Shown: positions 1-11,470 of the stretch, in pieces
Layout: every line of letters begins with the position of its first letter
How positions within the stretch are numbered: the first letter of the stretch is position 1
DNA from: Paramecium sonneborni
Lineage: Eukaryota > Ciliophora > Oligohymenophorea > Peniculida > Parameciidae
Length of the DNA stretch: 64,000 nucleotides
Reading direction: 5' to 3'
Assembly (NCBI GenBank): GCA_905182985.1
Contig: CAJJDN010000039.1
Coordinates: 540,434-604,433, forward strand
Translations under genes and position numbers: made by a program
Notes under the pieces: generated by a model
What the model saw: only the letters and a program-made list of their open reading frames with translations
Told to the model about the DNA's origin: nothing
Database searches by the model: none

Positions 1-1887
1 TCTTATATCCCATTTTTTCTAATTACTTTGTTTCCTTAATCAAAGTTTTAAATTCATCTTAAAAGAACACTGTATATCTACGATTCCAACTTCCTTCTTC
101 TTTTGGTTATTCATGTTTAGTTAAAATTCTATTTTTTTGATATTGCAAAGCTTTTTCTGTAATTGATTTCTCCCAACTTTCAAATTTTTCTTTTTAGAAT
201 TAATCCAATTTCTTTGCTAATGTTCTATATTAATTTTTTGATTCATTATATTGTGAACCTAAATCTTTAGGATTTTTGCCCTCTTTATTCTCTTACTTCT
301 CTTATGAGTCCTTCTTTTCAATAAAAGTGTCCTCCCTTGTTATAAATTTAAGAACTGGTCGTTTAATTCTATAAAATATTGATCTTGCCCAACTTATAGA
401 ACCTGCAACAGGTGGACGATTTTTTGATGATATAAGGGCTACATCAGTTGCTTATTATCCTTTATCAAATAATTTTTGATTATCTTCTAATTCCTTCTAA
501 TATTATTTAAGCACTTCTAAGTACTTTTTTTATAAGGTTGTACTGATATCGTCTAATGTATCAATACTTTTAAAATTTTATAATAAATCAAAAGCACCTT
601 CTGCTGATCTTAAGGATTTAAAGGTTTCATCAATTAATTCTATTGTTTTTCCTACAATTTACTTTTAATTCTCTTAGAATTTTTAATAAATTGTTTTCCA
701 TTAACCTGCATTTCCCTTTTAAAAGAAATTATAAGGACTATTAACTATAGGAGTTATTAATTATTTAACATCTTCTATCCTTTTATCAATTTCTTAAGCA
801 TTTCCTGTTACCTTTTTTAAATTTGGACCCAAAAAAACTAAGAATTTTCTCACTGTATCAATTACTTTTCTCAATTCATCCAATCTATTTGCCATATACT
901 CAATTCTCTCTTAAATAGTTCTGACAGTAAAATCCCAACGATCAAGATTCTCTTCTTCAATAGCTAATTTTGTTTTATGATAGAGATCCTTCCATGATTT
1001 AAGAATTTCAGAACCTTACATAATTAAATTGATGCTAGTTTCCAATTATATTTCATAAGGTAAATCATCTCTCAATGTAAATAATTAAGGTATTTTTATT
1101 TAAGATTCTACTTTATCAGCTATTTCTTCTGAAATTAATTGTAATAGGTTCTGCATCTTATCTCCTTCCTTATAATGTCTAGAAATAATCCAAACCATCT
1201 TAAGTCCATTCATAAGAGAAGGTAATGTTTCTTTTATTCCATTTAATCCATCTTAGTCTAAATTTTTAAATTATCTTTCAAGAGTTGTGAGAAATTTAAC
1301 ATTGTCCTTAGCTTCAGCCTAAGCTTTTGTTAATTCTGCAAATTAGCCATTAAATTCCAGCACAGATGATTAATTGTCTTCTAAATAGGTTTATAATCTC
1401 TATCTCACTTTCGCTACGATGGGGTTTTACTAATATTAATTAATATATTGAAATTACAAGTTATTAATACAAAGTACTCAAATTTGCTGATCTAGATCTC
1501 CATAACATGATATCCGCCAAAGCAGAATTCTTTTCAGTTTTTCTACTAGCTTCCTTCAATATAGTTTGCCTGATTGTTTATGACCATTTCCCTATATAGT
1601 CTTCATATTTTTCCATAAGTTCATAATTCTTTAGGGCAGTTTCATCATCAATTTGATCAACAACATCTGGCAGTTCAATTGTAATGGTGCCTGAAACCTT
1701 AAATTATAATTTAAATAGCTACCTGTTGGCTAGAATGTTCTATTTGACTAGTAAACTTTTAGAGAGTGGTCCGCAATTCAACTTTCGATTCTAAAGGGAT
1801 ATACACTCTCTCAACAAGCAGCTGTAACATTTACAGTTGCTTGATGTTGGTTGGTTTTGCACTTTAAAGTGCACTTTTTGAATTCAT
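1..1887 (-). CDS. Axonemal dynein heavy chain, N-terminal part (partial)
   Basis: Read on the minus strand with TAA/TAG as Gln, this gives about 610 residues of a dynein heavy chain tail; the 3' end lies beyond the left edge. The translation starts MNSKSALQSAKPTNIKQLQ and includes RVYIPLE, LWRSRSANL, AEAKDNVKFLTTLERQF and MVWIISRHYKEGDKMQNLL, the last two being hallmark DHC_N1 blocks of two-headed axonemal dyneins. Two tiny introns are clear: 1698-1722 (25 nt) and 1430-1457 (28 nt). As a family, these proteins drive ciliary beating; the N-terminal tail binds intermediate chains and the docking complex. The next gene ends only 90 nt upstream of the chosen ATG, so the usual 150-200 residues before the KPTN block seem to be missing or encoded by an exon I could not find. 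Family assignment is firm; the exact arm (outer, or inner dynein f) is not decided. Confidence 0.88.
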
Positions 1888-1976
1888 TAAAAATATTTAT
1901 GATAAGATATTTAATTCTCATTTGTTTAATAATTACAGAGTAAATATATTATAAATAGATAAAATTATACAATTCT

Positions 1977-2921
1977 TCAGCTATTAATAAATTATTTATT
2001 TGTTTGAGGGGTTTTAATCTCTGATAATAAAATATTTTATTTAATATCTTCCTCTTCCTCTGAAGATTATTAGTATTAAAATTTGAAATATGGTTATATT
2101 TTAAATTAATATTCTTGATTTTATTGAAAATCATTTGTTTCATTGATAAACTCTATAATTCTTTATAAAGTTGTCGAAGGCCTATTAGAATTATGATCTC
2201 CTTCACAAATATCCAATTTTTTAGGCATTAAACAATTTTCATATAATTTAAGACTATATTAAAAAGAAATGAGAGTATCAGATTTGCCGGCTACAAAAAA
2301 GAACTTCTTATTAGGTATAATTTATTTTAATTTATCTATGGGATTTAGAAGATTGATATCAAATTAAGCTTAATTTAATATTTTCCTTCTCAAAATTGGG
2401 ATGGCCAGATATAATATGAAAGAAAAAACTCCAAATTATCTAGTTCCTATGTCTTACAATAATTATCGAAATTCTGAGAAAGCGCTATCTATGATGTATG
2501 CTCTAATTTTGGAATTTTCAGTTAAGAGAAGTGCAGTCACTGCTCCCATGCTTCTACCCCATAACATAAATTCATCAACTTTTCCAAAATTGATTTCAAT
2601 ATATTTCATTAGTTCTATAACATCTTAACTTTCATATACTCCCATAGTAATATAGTCCCCTTTAGACATACCACAAGCAGCAAAATCTAAAACACATAAA
2701 TTTATATCCCATGAAGCCAAGATTTCAGCATACCTAATACCCTCTAATCTACAACTTGCATTTCCATGTAAATAAATCATACATCTATGAGTTTATGCTT
2801 TTGTAAAAAAATAACTAGCATTCAATTATATATTTCTGGATTCAAAAACAAAATCAACTCTGACAATTGCTTTCGTTTATAGAAATCGTATTTTTGGTCC
2901 TTTTTGTAATGTACAATGCAT
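1977..2921 (-). CDS. Alpha/beta-hydrolase (serine hydrolase, S33/BAAT-like fold)
   Basis: Uninterrupted minus-strand frame of 314 codons plus TGA, no intron needed. Seen in order: oxyanion strand MIYLHGNAS, the acidic-turn segment LCVLDFAACGMSKGDYITMG, the nucleophile elbow GRSMGA (Ser), then AGKSDTLIS with the likely catalytic Asp and EGDHNSNRP with the likely catalytic His. The order and spacing match cytosolic alpha/beta hydrolases common in ciliates and plants. The C-terminus is a low-complexity Glu/Gln tail (SSEEEED). Start chosen at MHCTLQKGPK because an in-frame TGA lies just upstream. No signal peptide or membrane segment. The substrate cannot be told from sequence. It lies 90 nt from the dynein start codon on the same strand. 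Confidence 0.85.
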
Positions 2922-3069
2922 TACCTAGATCACTTATCATATATTATCTACGAGGGGGTCTAATAATTTGACGACAATAAGAATCGAAACAATTCATAAT
3001 TATTATGATAGTAGAGAATGTTAAAAAAAGCAAATTCTCTTTCTCTCGAAAGAGTGATTCTGGATAATA

Positions 3070-4478
3070 ATGTAAATTAGAGTAGTTTAAGAATAAACTT
3101 TAAGGTATGATATTTTTGTATGTGTAGGGGATGTACTGCAATTTCTAAAGAATACTAAATAGGATGATTAATCTTTATAATCCTTTTTGAAAAGGTTAGG
3201 AATAAACTTAGAAGGTGATGAAGAAAAGTATATTTTGGATATAAAAGAATATCATACTAAATATGTAGAAGGAGATATTTTAGGAGAAGGTTGTATAGGA
3301 TTAGTAAAAAGTGTTAAAAGAAAGAGTGATGATTTTGAATTTGCTTGTAAAACAGTGAAGACTGACTCTGAAGAGATTGTAAAGAAAGTATAAGTTTAAT
3401 TGTATTCAAAAGATGATAATGGAATTTAAAAACCTAAAGAAATTGAATCATCCACATATTGTATCTATGAAAGAGATCTATATTTAATGGAATGAAGGAT
3501 TCTAATCAACTGGAATGGTGTGTGTAATAATGGAGAAAATAGATGGTAGAGAGATGTTTGAGGTTATTTAATAATAAAAACAATATAGTGGTATTATTTT
3601 AACTAAGAAAGAGACCATTGCTAGGGTGTTGTTCATACAGATTTTGGAAGCCATTAAATATATGCATGAAAACTATTGTTGTCATAGAGATTTAAAGCCA
3701 AATAATATCCTTTGTGCTCATGATGGTAAATCTATAAAAATAACTGATTTTAATGTATTGAGATTAGCTAAATAATAGGTTTCAAAATTTAATGATAGCT
3801 ATAAAGAATTTGGAGATCTTAATTAACATGGAAAGATTGAAATGTGGACATATACAGGAACTGTTGCATTCTCAGCTCCTGAGATATTTTCAGGAAATCT
3901 TTATAAGTAATTCAATTTATGTAATTAGTGAATAAGTTGATTTATGGAGTGCTGGAGTCATATTATATGTCATGCTAAGTGGAGAATTACCTTTTAATTC
4001 TGAATATTTAAATGATCTTATTGAATAGATTAGACAATGTAAATATGAATTCACTGGAATTATTTGGGATTAAATCTCATAATCTGCTAAAGATCTAATT
4101 ACTAATCTATTATAATTAGATCCTGATCAAAGATTCACTCCTGAATAGGCACTTAATCATCCATGGATTATGCATGAATAAAGTAGTTCAGATATTCCAA
4201 GATATTAATTATAAATTAATATGCCTCGTATATTGAGAGTTAAAAATATTAATCAAGAATCCAAAATCAAATAAATTTGCTATCTTTTTGGGGCTGGAGA
4301 TATTTGGAAAAGACATTCTCTAGGTTAAGATACCAATCTAGATCTATATGATAATCTAAAGAAATATAGATCTATTGATATATCTGATAGTTGGAAAAAT
4401 GCTGAAATCAAAGTAACGAAGGATTCAAATAAAAAAGGTGTTTATACTATTGATTATTCCTTTAGTGATTCTGATTGA
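3070..4478 (+). CDS. CDPK/CAMK-like protein kinase with DFN in place of DFG
   Basis: Three exons with introns at 3388-3412 (25 nt) and 3907-3928 (22 nt). The kinase domain shows a Gly loop GEGCIGLV, FACKTVKT (the Lys of VAIK), HPHIVSMKE, the catalytic loop CHRDLKPNNIL, the metal-binding motif ITDFNVLRLAK, APEIF, DLWSAGVILYVMLSGELPF, and the late motif PDQRFTPEQALNHPW. The order is that of CAMK/CDPK kinases, but no EF-hands follow; the C-terminal roughly 120 residues are non-kinase. The Gly of DFG is Asn (codons 3746-3754), seen directly. The N-terminus is uncertain: an alternative start at 3018 gives a plausible Ser-rich leader, but it does not join the kinase frame through an ordinary intron. 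Function: Ser/Thr phosphorylation, probably Ca2+-independent if no partner supplies EF-hands (inference). Confidence 0.82.
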
Positions 4479-4683
4479 ATTATATCAATAATTATTTATA
4501 TTTTGGCTTTATTAACTCGGCATATATTCTATTATGAATATACTTAGTTGGTTTATTATATTAAATTCTTATTCATTATTCTTTATCCCTCTTCTAAGTA
4601 TACTAAGATATAATTTATAATATTTTATCGATATTAATCTAAGTTTTTAATAAAATAATCATAAGGATTGATTGGACCTTTAT

Positions 4684-6030
4684 TCATTAAAATCCTTTTA
4701 ATTCTGATTCCTTTTATATTTCTTTAAGTTCTATTAAATCTTGACTATTTCTTGGATCAGTTAAAAGTTGATCTTTAACTTCAACTGGTGAGTTTCCATT
4801 TATCATAGATGATACTATTTCATCATAAGTTATAATCTTTTATCCCCATTATTTATATTAATAATAAATTCCAAAACAGGCTAAAATAATAATACATGTG
4901 AAGTAAATGTAATATCTATAATCTGAGTTACCTGACATACTTTTAATTTCTGAAGGAAATCCTCCAGCAATTAATCCAATTGCTTTAAATACTAAGTATG
5001 ACTATATAAAATTTATAAATATATTTATACTCCTAAAAAACTAGTACTAAAAATTATTAAATGATCAAATAATCTAAAAGATAAAACACTAAACCCAAAA
5101 CTTAACACTGCCATTATTATATATAATATAATTTCTGAAGTAACGAATTTAACCAATATTGCATTCCATAATAATAAAGATAAAACCACTCCCAATCCAA
5201 TTCCTACTGCAATAATCCCAACCTTATCCAAATGCATTGATAATCCTCCTACAAAAGCTCCTAGTAAAACTGCAATTATCATTGCAATCCATAAATAAAA
5301 AGGATTATCTCCTAAATCTAATTCACTTGAGATATACAATGCAAAAAAAAAACCAAATAAATATCCAAAAATAAATAGAGTCGGCTTTAAGATTTTCTTA
5401 CCCATTAAGCATTCTGTCAACCCTATCATTATCAAAATTGCTGATAAAAATTTCTTATTATTATTTAAGAACTCAACAATCTTAGAAAATAAAACTAAAT
5501 GACATCCATTATCAGCTTCCATATCAATTATATATTTTTATTTATCTTTTTCATAAGATATCTCCAATATATTTAAATTTTCTTATTATTCTGAACAATA
5601 AAGCACATATTTTACAAAAAAACCATTTAAAGGGCTATTTTTCTATTAAATCAATACTTATTAAATTCTGCCTACACGCCTTTATTTAATTCATCTTTAT
5701 CAATCAGTTCAAATGAATCTGCAAAATATTAATTTGTGTCAATTAAAGAAATACATTATTGTTCTTATTTTCCTTCATTGTTTATTATAACAGCAAATGT
5801 ATTTACAGCTAATTCTGGACATTTTAGAATAGGTTAACAAAATCGAAAATATAATGTACTTGTTTCTAAATCATCAATCAATAAATACCGTTTAGAATTT
5901 ATTTGTATTCTTTTGCTTATAAATCATCAAATACATATATGGCATCAGAATTAATTACTTTTTTACATTTGCTACCTTAAATTGTAATTAACAAGCATCC
6001 TAAGATTAGTATAAAATAATTATAATTCAT
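4684..6030 (-). CDS. TMEM198/DUF4203-family multi-pass membrane protein
   Basis: The core is an intron-free stretch (about 5025-5522) of hydrophobic helices with the TMEM198-type pattern GKKILKPTLFIFGYLFGF, GAFVGGLS, GIGLGVVLSLLLW and SFRLFDHLI. After a 29-nt intron the frame resumes as SYLVFKAIGLIAGGFPSE and ends in a polar tail. Upstream, a secretory-looking leader (MNYNYFILILGCLLITIQG) precedes a Cys-containing lumenal region (CQPILKCPELAVN) interrupted by a 23-nt intron and a second intron near 5640-5680 whose borders are less certain. Expected topology: signal peptide, short extracytoplasmic domain, about seven membrane helices, cytosolic tail. Human TMEM198 is linked to Wnt receptor signalling, but the ciliate role is unknown. 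Stop TGA lies at 4684-4686. Confidence 0.75.
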
Positions 6031-6206
6031 TATTATTAAATCAAATTTATTAGAAATTATCAAAATTCCAATAAATTACAATCCTTAAAGGATTAATAAG
6101 AAAATAAAAAATATTATATATTGAATTTGGTATTTTTATGCTTTAAACAATTACTTTAGAAGCTTAATTGAATATCTGCTCAGACAATCTTTTTTAATAA
6201 AAGAAA

Positions 6207-7294
6207 TCAATCCAATTTAATATAAAATAATTTTAATAGTTAGAAAAAGTAATCAAGATTTATTTCTGAATTGTTTTCCTCAATATAATTCAAAATTGGA
6301 TGAATTTTTTTTAGCACTTTTTCATTTATATTTAAGTTGATATATTAAATTGATATCAAACCATCTCGATCTGAATCTAATTATTTAAATATTTTTTCAA
6401 CAAAAGCAATATCATTTATTACATCTCTTTCTTTACTAATCTAGTTAGCATTTTTGTTATTTAATTTCATCATTTTGTTTGCAATTAAATTTGCCAAAAT
6501 TTAATCTTATTTTTCTACCTTCTTTTTAACTAGTTTAAATGTTTAATCTTTTCTAATCAATGGTTTGAAATATGGCTAATTAGTAACCTTATCTTTTAAT
6601 GTTGATTCTTATGCTAATCTTCTTTTTTACATCTTCTATTCTCGATTAGCTTATTCTTAAATTAATTTTTCAGCATGATAGAGCTATTCCTATTTTGAGG
6701 GTTTTTTGGCAAAAGTTAAACCACTATTAGGATGAAATGGATAAATTTAACTCATTACTCTGTCTCTTAAGATTTTTTTCTTTGCCTCAAGCAATTTGGC
6801 ATCTTAATATAATTTAGAATGAATAGGTTCTTCAGAACTACCTCTTTCTTTAACAATTAAACGAGATATGCTATTAATTTTTGGTATAGCATAATTTATT
6901 TATTTTTATTCTTGATCATGTTCCTGTAAAGCAGTTCTTAATCTTTTTTATTAATTATTAGCATCTGCATACAGTTATTCAAAAACATCGGTCTCTTTTA
7001 TTATTTAATTTGATACCTGTTTTATTCCTGTACAATTTTTATACTAGTTGTTGAGTATTTAAAGAAAGAATAGAAGTATGACGAGTTTTTACCTGAAAAA
7101 CTAAAACAAATTAATACTGAAACTTTTAGCTATTTTCTTATCTCTGCAATAATAAATTATTTTCCTTCTTATCTAATCTGATGTCGATCACAAAAAAATT
7201 GAGTCAATAGTTCAATGTCATCACCTTCATAAATACAAATCTGCTCTATTTTTTCCCCTGTATCCAAACTAACAATTGCTTACAAATTAATCAT
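6207..7294 (-). CDS. EF-hand, coiled-coil-rich protein
   Basis: Starts MINLQAIVSLDTGEKIEQI and ends TGA at 6207-6209. The middle is highly charged and Gln-rich with heptad-like segments (NNQQKRLRTALQEHDQEQ; AEKLIQEQANREQKM), and contains the signature IYPFHPNSGLTF, a motif type seen in many ciliate cytoskeletal EF-hand proteins. Near the C-terminus LDSDRDGLIS is a canonical EF-hand calcium loop (D-x-D-x-D-G-x-I-S). One intron of 23 nt is placed near 7100. No membrane segment or signal peptide. Likely a cytoskeletal or basal-body-associated Ca2+-binding protein (inference only); the paralogue group could not be named. Confidence 0.72.
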
Positions 7295-8096
7295 AAGACA
7301 ATAAAAATTATTTAAAATGTGGGAAATATTAATTCAATACTAAATTCTAAAAAAAATAATTTATTTGATTGGTTATAAATGTTTAAATAGAATTATATAT
7401 CAGATTGATAAATAAAAGAATAAAGCCTATTAAAATAATAGCCTTTTGAAAAATTTTAATATCTTTATATATAATGTCCCTAAATTTTTTCTATTTTTAA
7501 ATGAATTCAGAGCTAATGAAAAATTTTGGTTTTTGTTAGAAAATGTCACAAAATCTTGTCGATATAAAAGAAATAATATAGGCATAATTCAAATAACTTC
7601 CTTCGATTCTTTTATGATCATTTTTAAATTAGAATATTATGTATTTAAAATATGAAAAAAAAATAAATGTTCTTATATAATTTTTTTAAAAAAATAGTAA
7701 AATAAAAGAAAAAGAGGAAAATTAATCATCTGAGACTTCATAATTTTAAAAAAATATAATCAAATGGAATTAGAATAAAGCGTAATATATAATAAGTGAA
7801 AGTATAGAAAAATTTAAGTAATTTAATAGTTCTATGTATTTATATTGGTCATTTCTTACTTTAGAAATTCAAAACCATATAAACTTTAGAGATAAAAATA
7901 TTAATTATCTAAATCAAAAATTGATTCAATTTAGTTTAAAACTAAAAAAAATTTATTAGAGATTAACTAACAGAATAAAATCTGAATGACAAATTTTTAT
8001 ACCTAAATTAAAATCAATTTAAAAGATTACTCTTATATAATTTACTAAAAACCTACAGTAGCAGTAATTATATGAGAACATTATCATTGTAAATAT
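7295..8096. other. Intergenic region, 0.8 kb, no supported gene
   Basis: Very A+T-rich DNA between two minus-strand genes, unusually long for this genome. A 69-codon plus-strand ORF (7446-7655) exists but has no recognisable motif. Many short A- and T-runs; no tRNA-like or repeat structure seen. Confidence 0.6.
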
Positions 8097-9506
8097 TCAC
8101 TAACAAATATTAAAAAATTCATCTTCAAATTTAAGTAAGACTTCATTTGCTTAATCTGCTATCTCTTGATTATTTGATAAAGCATATTACATTAAATAAT
8201 GGGGATAGTCCATCTGAAATGCTTAAACACTATCAGTATTTAATAAATTATTTAAAGATTATAAAATATATAAGGTAGAGAATTAATCAAGAGAAAAGTC
8301 TTTTAATAAATCCATCAATATTATATGAGTTTCTAATTCAACTAAATTTTAAATTTATAATTCGTTTGAACTTTCAATTAAAATTTTAATGCATCTTATA
8401 GAAGCTTCCCTCACCTTTAATGGGTAGCAATCTTCACTAAATCTAATTATTTCTTTTAAAATTATATTATCTTCATAAAAAGGTTATAAAAAGCTGTTAA
8501 AATCTTATGATAATTAATAAAATATTATGCTTAATAAATTTAGAATATAAGGTATTAATTCATTATTATTTAATCTGATTATCGATTTTGAATACTCAAT
8601 TATATGACTTAATAATATTTCATAAAAACATTCTGGCCCATTTATACAAAAATAAGATAGCAATCTGGTAATTTATTCAACCGTTATTGTTATTTCTAAA
8701 CTCAAGTTTATTAATTTAAGTATCAAATCATAATCTTTTTGAATATAGTTTAATTTTAATTTTTATACAATGATGCAATATATCTCTATCTAATCTGTTA
8801 TAAATTATGGCTTCTCTTTTAATCCATAATTTAATAGTTTTTTTATTATCATTAATAGATAATCACAATCAAACAATACAAAATCATCGCATATAAAACT
8901 TACAAAATTTTTTAGACATTTTGAAATTAATAAAATAAACTGATTCTCATTTTTAGAAATAGATAAATCTGTAAGATCATTTATTGATATTATTAGATCC
9001 AATTACTCAATTTTTTGGGAATTAGGACTACACCAAATATTTATTAAAAGTTCGAGGGCACTTCGTATTTCATTTTGATTTGATAATAAATTAGATATAA
9101 CTTAAAGTATATTAAAATTCGCATAGTTATTAGTGAGTAGTTTTTGTTAAATCTCATCTGAAAAAAATGTTAAATTAATAAATATTGTTAATGACTCTAA
9201 AACTAAGGTATTTTTATTGGCAATTTAATACATTAATAGTGAGAGAAAATTATCGATATTTTTTTCAATTAACTAAATTTACTCATTAGAAAGTTCTTAA
9301 TTAATACAATAGAGTAAACAAGAATTTAATTCCTTCAAATGGTCCTATGTAATTATTCTAGGATTGATTATCATATCGATTAATTGATTGAATGAATATA
9401 CTTATTGTGTTTCTGTATTAATTAGTACTCTTTTCTATTTGAAAATATTTTAATGAAACTACTATCTAATTTAAGTTCTAAATAATTCCCGCTTGTATTT
9501 AATCAT
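8097..9506 (-). CDS. Importin-alpha-like armadillo-repeat protein
   Basis: Open frame of about 469 codons from MIKYKRELFR to a TGA at 8097-8099; no intron needed. The first 30 residues are basic (RELFRTQIRQFHQ...KQKR), as in an importin-beta-binding region. The rest is a series of amphipathic helices typical of ARM repeats (e.g. LFDCDYLLMIIKKLLNYGL, VREASIRCIKILIESSNE, STLYILQSLNNLLN). The block GPECFYEILLSHIIEY sits where importins have a GPxxQ-type ARM boundary. Conserved Trp/Asn positions of the NLS groove are mostly absent, so this is a divergent importin-alpha relative or another ARM protein. An apparently decayed relative lies 2 kb away on the opposite strand (11471-12914). Confidence 0.68.
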
Positions 9507-10300
9507 ATTCAGAAAATCAAAAATAATTAAAATAATACTTATTCTTTAATAAACAACTCATCCAAAAAGAATAAAAAAAAACTTGCTTTTAAAAATAATT
9601 TAATATTGCTTGATTTATTTAAAATTTTTACAGAATTATATATTGATTATTTTAAATGTCTTTCCAAAAAAACAAAACTCAAACTTAGAAAATTTTATGA
9701 AACTTAAATGTTAAAAAATCTAGGAATATGTGAATAAATGAGTGATTTAGATAAGTATTTTATAATTAATAATCTCTTTTTTTTTAGAGAATTTATTTTT
9801 TTCACATATTTTTCAATGTGATGTGTTGGGTTTAAAATGAAAAATTTGTTGTCATATTTATGAAGAGGAGGATGAGAGATCATTTAAATGAAACTTTTAA
9901 ATATTTTTTGTTTCAAAAATAAAAATATGTTTGAGATTAAAAATTGATAAATAATATAATTTTTAAGGTAGAATGATGAGATTCTAAGTTTCAATATGTA
10001 GGTGATTAAATATCTGAAGATTTTTAATCATAACAGATATAAAAATAGAAATTTTTTAAAAAGAAAAAAAGTAAAATTGATTTTTTATTTTATTTTATTA
10101 TAAGTGTCATAGTTTACTAACTATTTTAGTGATCTGTAGATTAAAAAATTTATTAAAATTAATGAAAACAAGGAATTCTTAGAGATAGTATTAAAGAGAA
10201 GACTTATCAGTGACTTGTTAAGAGGTATTAACAATAATTTCTCATATAATCTCATACCTTATATATTCACTATTTTTAAGCCTTATTTTAGAATTTATCT
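9507..10300. other. Intergenic region, 0.8 kb, no supported gene
   Basis: Long A+T-rich spacer between a minus-strand and a plus-strand gene, so it holds two divergent promoters. Several short ATG-started frames end quickly in TGA. Nothing recognisable. Confidence 0.6.
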
Positions 10301-11409
10301 ATGAGTGAATTTCCCCTTAATAGTAGTGCTTAGACTCCAAGAAAGAAAAGAGGACCAATCTGTAAGAAACACAAATATGTACTTCTGTTATTTAAATAAA
10401 GACCACAATAAATTTGAAAAAACATAAATCCTCGAAATAATTTATCTGCTATGAAGATAGAGATTTAAATATTCCAGAGAAATATTAATCAATGTTATAA
10501 AAACATGTAAGAATTATATTTAAAAAATAAAGAAATCAGATGATGATAGAGATTCTGATGATGAATAAATAAAACATGCCATTAATTACTTGTACAAAGA
10601 CTTATTATAATGTATTGAAAGAGAAAAGAATTGAATTATATTAATTTTATAATGCTAAAAAAGTATCTCTTGTAATGCAACTCTAAAGACTACTTTCAAT
10701 AAAAAAGAGTTCATACCAAAGATTCTGAACACACCAGGCATTTTGAGTAGCATGTACATCTGATAAACTATGAAAAAGAATTATTTAAAGAGAAACATAG
10801 CAACAGAAACTAAGCCAGTATTAAAACCAATTGACATGGAAGAAACTAGAAAAGAAGAGATTTCTAAGTTTCGTTCTATTTCACTTTATAATAAGAAATA
10901 AGTTCGATTACCATCTTCAGCTGAGAAGTGTCGTTCTAATGAAAAAATTAAAGTTTTTAATATATTCAACAGTACACCAAGAAATGTAAAACCTAGTCGA
11001 TCATAATAAATGTTAAATGGATTTAAAGAAAAAGTTGTGTATTCATCTCATAATAGAGTATAATTAAATAATCAAATTTTAGTAACCATCTGGTGCTAAA
11101 CCTCCAATTTCTAGTAGAATCAATGAATCCTAAGAATTAATTTAAAAGGCAATCAAACCTAATATGATTCCATTGAGGAAGTTTTTTAATGATAATCAAG
11201 TCCAGCAGAAATAACATATTAAATTAGAATTAGAAAAGCATACAAATAACAATATTTTAGAATTATTACTCTTAACTACTGGAGAATTAAAGAAAAAATT
11301 CTAGGATGAACATAAGTTAAGAGATAATAATAGTAGATAAAACTCAGAGGAAAGAGTAAAAATTAAAGTAAGAAACAGCCATAAATTTCCAAAGGATTTC
11401 TTTCTATGA
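10301..11409 (+). CDS. Basic, Ser/Lys-rich hypothetical protein
   Basis: Starts MSEFPLNSSAQTPRKKRG. A consistent protein needs about five tiny introns (23-32 nt), for example the last one, gtataattaa...attttag, near 11056-11080. The N-terminal CKKHKYTTINLKKHKSSKQ followed by FICYEDRD faintly recalls a B-box zinc finger but lacks the full Cys/His set. An acidic patch (KSDDDRDSDDEQ) and a long basic, Ser-rich middle (KFRSISLYNKKQVRLPSSAEK) follow, then a helical Leu-rich segment (NILELLLLTTGELKKKFQDE). Ends PKDFFL-TGA at 11407-11409. I recognise no family. Exon borders between 10580 and 10830 are the least certain. Confidence 0.6.
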
Positions 11410-11470
11410 TTATATTTTTTAATTAATGTTCAATGTTCTCAATCAACTTTAAAATAAATTCATTTTTCAA

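Noticed and set aside
7446..7655. 69-codon plus-strand ORF
   Set aside because: No start context, homology or motif; sits in A+T-rich spacer where such ORFs are expected with one stop codon.
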